DNA of 64,000 nt from Sclerodactyla briareus (lineage: Eukaryota; Echinodermata; Holothuroidea; Dendrochirotida; Sclerodactylidae): contig JAODTK010003543.1 of assembly GCA_026419785.1 (NCBI GenBank), positions 248,001 to 312,000 of the forward strand, read 5' to 3'. Position numbers and translations under genes: made by a program. Within the stretch, counting starts at the first letter, position 1. Each line of letters opens with the position of its first letter. Shown piece after piece: positions 58,850 to 64,000 of this stretch. The notes beneath the pieces were generated by a model that saw only the letters and a program-made list of their open reading frames with translations, made no database searches and had not been told where the DNA came from.

Positions 58850-59418
58850 CTACGAATACCGCTTCATGGAGGCCTTGCAAACAAATGGCAGTCTGGTCTC
58901 GTTACACAAAACACCCCCTGTTTCCAAGGTCTCAGTGATGTCGAACTCTCCCCGTACAGATGAGATCCACATTTCCTTGGTGGCTATGAAACACCTGTTG
59001 ATTCCGCAGTTGGCCCCTTCCGTAAATTCACACGGCGAGCAGGGACATTCATGGGTGGCATTACCCAAGCAGAAGTTGTACACAGCACCGTCGGTCCAGG
59101 TCCCGCGCTCACAGCCGTCGTAGGCGTACCCACCGAGGAAAAAGGCCTATCGGCTTAGCGACCATCTTGTAGACCAGGTCTTGTATGAAGACGAACTCCT
59201 CAGTTCCATTGACTGAAGCCAGTGACGCTTTGAAGCTGCAGGCAGACATCGAGACAGAATCCGTCTGCGTCTTCGAAGGTCTTGGCCTGGCTGTAGAACA
59301 AGTAGCAGTTGTTCTTGTAGCGCTTCCAAGGGAATCTACATCCATCAGAAGCGAAGCACGTACAGATTGCAAAGATAACCACGAAACATGTAACCAATCT
59401 CATGATGGATGAAAACAC
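58850..59418 (-). CDS. Secreted C-type lectin-like protein, single exon, two apparent frameshifts
   Basis: Minus strand. The start is probably the methionine at 59403, giving a signal peptide MRLVTCFVVIFAICTCFA; an upstream in-frame ATG lies at 59418. The mature part begins SDGCRFPWKRYKNNCYLFY, the usual start of a C-type lectin domain, and continues KTFEDADGFC, ASLASVNGTEEFVFIQDLVY, FFLGGYAYDGCERGTWTDG, NCGINRCFIA and VLCNETRLPFVCKASMKRYS, then stop. The cysteine spacing is that of a long-form CTLD. The EPN/QPD and WND calcium and sugar-binding motifs are not evident, so sugar binding is doubtful. Two frame changes are needed, near 59250 and near a T-run at 59140-59147, each explicable by one base. 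Either this is a pseudogene or these are sequencing indels. Single-exon secreted lectins often serve immunity or biomineral matrix in echinoderms; the role here is unknown. A TATA-like TTTATAAAG lies near 59650-59658 on the coding strand. Confidence 0.8.
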
Positions 59419-60306
59419 TTTTCTATCACTGTGACCAAATTTAGACTTCTATCTAGGGTTTCGAATACGCAGTACTAATCTTGAGCCAACACCCAAAAGA
59501 AGCAATTAACCCCTTTATTTACACACCAGACAGTCACCACTTTTTGAATGAATGTTAAATTATGTTACCCACGTCTTCTCCGTGTAAAAGCAAAGTCAAT
59601 ACCTTTTTTTATTGGTTGGTTGAAGACTTCGTACGACCAACCGATGGCACTTTATAAAGGTTAACTCTTATGCCGTAGTCGATTCTTCGCCAGTGTAGTC
59701 AGTATGCTACTTTTTATGTCGCTGATATTAAAGAGCAGCTGATACAACGAACGTTCCTCGAAGGCCGTGCTATCATGAGCAAAACTCTTATTGATCCGTT
59801 TGTTTTCAACAATAGATTTCGTCTACACTCCCATGAATGTTGGAATTATCAAAATCACAATTGGAACACAACGTGGGAGACCTCGCGATCATTATTAAGA
59901 CGAGCGAGTGAAGAGAGAGGATCGGTAAACGAGAGGCTTCTCACCTGCATAGTTCATCCAAAGTTGATCACTTTTCTCTGACTGTTCAGTCTTCGAAACA
60001 GTTATCATTTCGTCCACTTTGATAGAACACTCCGTATCTCACAGTTGAGGCTGCAAATGATATGAAATTGAACATAGCAGCGCTCATTGAGTAGATACAC
60101 TCTCGATATGAAGGCGTGGTTCTATTTCATTTACGTGATTAGTTTCCTTTTCTGTCGTGGCCATGGGTGGATGTGATTTGTGTCGCTGTTTTGTTTTTGT
60201 GCTGTTTTGGAGTTTGCAATCGTGATTTGTTTCGCTATTAGGTAATAAGACGGGGTTCGCAGACTTGTACCTGCTGATTCCTTCAGTGCGCTGGTAGTTG
60301 AGAAGG
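59419..60306. other. Upstream region of the lectin gene, no other gene
   Basis: Contains the TATA-like box near 59650. Short frames only. No splice or domain evidence for further exons. Confidence 0.45.
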
Positions 60307-60308
60307 TA

Positions 60309-61094
60309 GGGGAGACCGGGGGCACAGTGGGACGTTTTCTACATTTTCGTCAATAGTTTCTTTCGGAATGCAATGCTAGCACCATATTGCACTGGATAAT
60401 AGAGCATCGTGTTAGGCACATTAACATGCCTGTAAATACTTGATATCCCTTAAACTTTTTTTTCAGAATTTAGAATTCGAAAAAAGAAAAAATTGTCCCA
60501 ATGCACCCCGTACCTTCCCGCATTGGGACACCATAGTGTCACATGATATCAAAGCAATAACATGTTACCAGCTTTTCCCTTACCGAATGAACTGATATAT
60601 CGTCCAATAACGTCAGCAACACACACTACTAGATTTACTTTGTCATTTTAAAATATATATATAAATTCCGGAGCACCCCCCTTTTCCCCGAATTATAACA
60701 CGTCCCGATGCCTCAAGTGTCCCCAATGCGCCCCGTAGTAGTTTTTAGGGTAAATGCCACCATATACACCAAAGGTGCGAAAAATTCATGCAGCTTGCCA
60801 TCAATCTTACCTTTGATTTACAGGTTTTACTTGCACAAGTACATTTGTTTCGAAATGACACGGGAAAAAACATAGGGCATCCAATCACAATGTGGCATAG
60901 TTCGTCAAGATCCACAAAAGGGATTTTTAATCACATTTCAACGGATACCAGAAAATTGATACAAACCACGTTAAAATATGATCACTGGCTTAGTTGCTGC
61001 TACGGTGAGAAAAGGGTAGTACCCAATTACTAGAATCGGCAGATATTCACACGGTCCCCCAGCGGGAAGTGGCCCAATGCGCTCCGGTCTCCCC
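60309..61094. mobile_element. TIR element, TA-flanked, 786 bp
   Basis: The left end is GGGGAGACCGGGGGCACAGT and the right end is the reverse complement of GGGGAGACCGGAGCGCATTG. Both are bordered by TA (60307-60308 and 61095-61096). Inside, GTCCCAATGC (60495-60504) and GCATTGGGAC (60520-60529) form a 10-bp stem. No transposase frame. I recall similar GGGGAGACCGGG ends in other invertebrate repeats, but the superfamily is not certain; TA flanks would allow a Tc1/mariner-type origin. Confidence 0.6.
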
Positions 61095-61096
61095 TA

Positions 61097-61925
61097 GGTT
61101 CAGGGTGGTCCGTTGGAGCGAGCGTTGCTGATCGCCGGTGCGAGGAAGGGGGTGAGATGGACAAGGATGTGCCTGTCGACAGGGGTGGGGTAGTAGTTTT
61201 ACTAGGGGTAAGGTGGATGAGTAGGATTGTGGGGGGAAGAAGGAAGTTAGATGTGATTCTATTGTCAAGTATGTAGATCGTAAACTTAGTAGGATGTAGT
61301 CAGAGCGTGTCGGACTCACCCGGTGCAGGGTAGAGGACGTCAGTCATAGGGTAAAAGGAATCGTAGAGGACGAGGAGGTAGTGGTGTAGGGGTAAGATAA
61401 TAACCCTCAGAAGTGACTAGACATGACGTTTTGAGATCCCTACAAGAGAGCTGAATTAGGCTAATGTAGATCGGAAATACCTACTGCGGATCCCTTCCTG
61501 GGTTTGACCGTCGAGTTAGCGACAGGACAATAATTGGTTTGAACACATGGTTCGAGATGGGAAACGGCGTCCAGAGGAGGGTCATTGCTTATGTTTGAGC
61601 TTCACCCTATGGGCTGGTGCCTCGGTGTTCAGGCAAGTTAGTTAGTTTATTTGAGAGGCTGTTGTTAAACTAAGTGCGGGGGTGAGGTATATTGGTGTCA
61701 CAACTGACAGGTGGCCTATTGTCGTCTGTCCGCGGTGGGTCAGTGTCAGACAATTTACGCGATAGTCTGTCCCAGAGGCACAAAACCGACGTAGTTGGGA
61801 TTACTCGTCTTGGCTAAATGAAGACATTTCACAACTGAAACTCACATTTCAGGTTATTTTGTAGAAGGCAGGATCGGCCAATGTTATTTTGGTTTAAATG
61901 TTGTTGGCTCATGGAGTGTTTTTCT
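61097..61925. other. No gene recognised; G-rich stretch
   Basis: 61100-61400 is purine and GT-rich on the plus strand. No domain found. It may hold decayed upstream parts of the LINE that follows. Confidence 0.35.
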
Positions 61926-61929
61926 GAGA

Positions 61930-62260
61930 AAGTTTGGAAATGATGAAGTGAAACATTCTGAAAAGCGTCGTAGTGACAGTTACTTTATCACTGTTACACG
62001 GAACCGGTCCTCTCTGAGCATGTACCAGAAACAAGATCTGGAGTTCAAGATTCAGTGGAAGGCAAATCTCACCTATTTTCAAGAAGAGTAATCGTTTTTT
62101 TTTTTTCATTATTGGAATTTACAGGCCAGTGGGTCTTACCAGTGTGGTTTGCAAGGTGATTGAATAAAATATTAGAGATCATTATGGTGAACAATTTAAT
62201 AGTGTAATCTGATTCAGAGTCTCAACACAAAAAAACGTGGCTTTGCGATAAATCGTCCAT
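61930..62260 (+). mobile_element. CR1-like LINE, RT N-terminal fragment
   Basis: Across frames: WKANLTYFQ (the usual WKxANVTPIFKKG), then IYRPVGLTSVVCKVIE, which is the NYRPVSLTSVxxKxxE block that opens the reverse transcriptase of CR1 and related LINEs. NIRDHYGEQFNS and a decayed SQHGFRKKRSC-like block follow. Nothing further downstream is recognisable, so only this piece survives. Confidence 0.6.
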
Positions 62261-64000
62261 GCTAGCACAGGAGAGAAGAGGACATCTTGAAACTCCACAC
62301 TCAAATTTGGAGGCTCTAGCATGTTGCCCTCTTATTTTCTTCGATTACTTTTGAGAAGCTGGAGAATCTATGATATCAGTGGGGGACGCTGCCATAGGCT
62401 ACCCATAGACCCTTGCGCCATGACGCCAGAAAGACGAAAATGAGTATTCCATTAGAAATAGATGAGATCATTCTTCAATATTCTGTGAACGATTTTGTAG
62501 GTTTTTATCGGGTCCATTTAAGATTGTTTGGTACAAAATTTAAAAAGTTACAGTTTCACAATGGGACTTTGGATTTGTAGGAGTATGTTGCGGTTCACCT
62601 AAAGTAACAAGGCAATTTTTGCAATTGCTGATTGCGCCTTTTCGGTGACCCCCGAACAGCTGAATTAGGTTCTGGGAGTTTTGGCGTAATAATGTGTAAC
62701 CCAAATAGAGAGTACCAAAAAGTCAAATTTTACATGACTATTGAACCTTCAATGAAGCTAGGCGGAATCGGGGTGATTTTAATTCGGAGTTTTCAAAAAA
62801 TCGGTCAATAGCTTCGATAGTCTTCCTCCCGACTACATTCTTTGAATTCCTCATGTAACCACTGGATCAGTCCGGAAGATTCTCCTATTCGGGAGGATAA
62901 AATTGTCTCCTGTTAGGAGAATTCGAATTATTATTCATGAATGCATTAGTCATTTTTCCCACGAGCATATGCAAGTAGATGGGAGACTTCATTTCACACC
63001 TCTTGAAAATTCGTCCAGTCCGAGTCGTCAATTTTTTTTTTTATGAGATGATATTAAGGACCCTTGTTTTCCCATCTACAGGAAAAGCTTGGTTGAGTGG
63101 TAACTCGCAATGTATGATTCTGAGATATTTGAAAAACAATGACTCTTCCAGTGTAGCTTTTTTTTCTTTTTGGGATTAGATTTAGATTTGTCACAGTCGT
63201 TGCGAACAGGCAATTCGTTGTGTTAATAGTTAGGGTAACTACTAACTACCTGAATTCGATAACGTCGATACAGGGTAACACATGCTATGGAGGACACTCG
63301 TAACTGTAATCATGAAACTATTGTTAGATTACCAAACAAAACAGCGTAGGATGTCATGAACAGGGAACGACTGTTTTGTATCCAATGGTCTGTAGGCAAT
63401 GTTATTCATATCGTGTATTAAAAAATATTAACTCAGACTTCTCCCAAACAAGGGGAGTGCGCAGATTGCGACAGTATTACTTTTGGAAGTATTACTTTTC
63501 GCAAACAGTGATCAATTGAGAAGATTACCTCCCTGCAGATGTTGTATAGTCGTTGGTGGTTTTTTTTTCTATTCATCACATGGAGGCAGTAAGATAATTA
63601 GCAATTTGTACAACACCACCTGATATATTCCTCTGCTTGAGATCCGAAGAGCTAAAATGCATTGCAATATTTCTTTCTAGTTTGGGAATAAGTAACTCAA
63701 CCTTATTTCTTATTACCTTTTAAAGTCTTAGGGATCAATTGCAGCCAATGGCAGGAGTGCGCATGGGTGTCAGACAATCATGTGATCAGTTGTCAGATAA
63801 TAATCAGATATATGGGCAGCATGCATGGACCCGCATTGGTTTCACCTAATCAGCAGACATAAACACGATGTTGTGTGTGTATGTTTTGTTGTGGTGTGTG
63901 TTCCACACGATAAGTAAACGCTATCTCTATTGGTTCTGGGATATCTGAGGTCACCATAGATCAAATTCCGAAATCAATAGAAATGGTGCAATAGAATTGT
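62261..64000. other. No gene recognised
   Basis: Short frames, T-runs and a GT-rich patch near 63872-63900. No repeat or domain identified. Confidence 0.45.

Overview
The window looks like intergenic DNA from a marine invertebrate animal. I would guess an echinoderm or another ambulacrarian, from the mix of tRNA-derived SINEs, CR1-like and R2-superclade LINEs, a DIRS-type element, hAT-like non-autonomous elements, long fold-back structures and a single-exon C-type lectin-like gene. That guess is inference: no marker gene fixes the species. There are no bacterial operons, CRISPR arrays or ribosomal RNA genes. Poly-G/poly-C tracts recur throughout, and repeat copies differ by many small indels, so either the DNA is old and decayed or the assembly carries uncorrected long-read errors.

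Layout. 0-6 kb: a tRNA-SINE, then a second SINE family, an R2/Dong-like LINE set in an AAT-rich tract, a SINE piece, and a minus-strand LINE remnant. 6-15 kb: unique or unrecognised DNA with one short LINE C-terminal piece at 11.1 kb. 15.4-17.9 kb: about 2.5 tandem copies of a 1.05-kb repeat. 19.0-24.2 kb: a very large imperfect palindrome, the most striking structure here. 24.4-27.1 kb: reverse copies and small inverted-repeat elements. 27.4-30.7 kb: a dead DIRS-type element (minus strand) with a SINE inside it. 33.5-35.3 kb: three tandem copies of a unit of about 0.6 kb. 37.0 kb: a perfect 94-bp duplication. 39.5-40.4 kb: a KpnI-rich 21-bp minisatellite with higher-order structure. 40.8-41.3 kb: a hAT-like element with a perfect 8-bp target duplication. 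44.8-45.8 kb: a 95/78-bp tandem array. 46.7-55.1 kb: SINEs, a (TA)n block and several CR1-like LINE fragments, one interrupted by another on the opposite strand. 58.85-59.42 kb: the one convincing host gene, a secreted C-type lectin-like protein on the minus strand with two apparent frameshifts. 60.3-61.1 kb: a terminal-inverted-repeat element. 61.9-62.3 kb: another LINE reverse-transcriptase piece.

Apart from the lectin gene, the recognisable sequences do not work together as a pathway; they are layers of transposition and tandem duplication. Order of events can be read in places: the SINE at 29.2 kb postdates the DIRS element, a repeat of about 245 bp entered the 1.05-kb unit before that unit was duplicated (an empty-site copy survives at 24.4 kb), and the 78-bp units at 45.5 kb derive from 95-bp units by a 17-bp loss.
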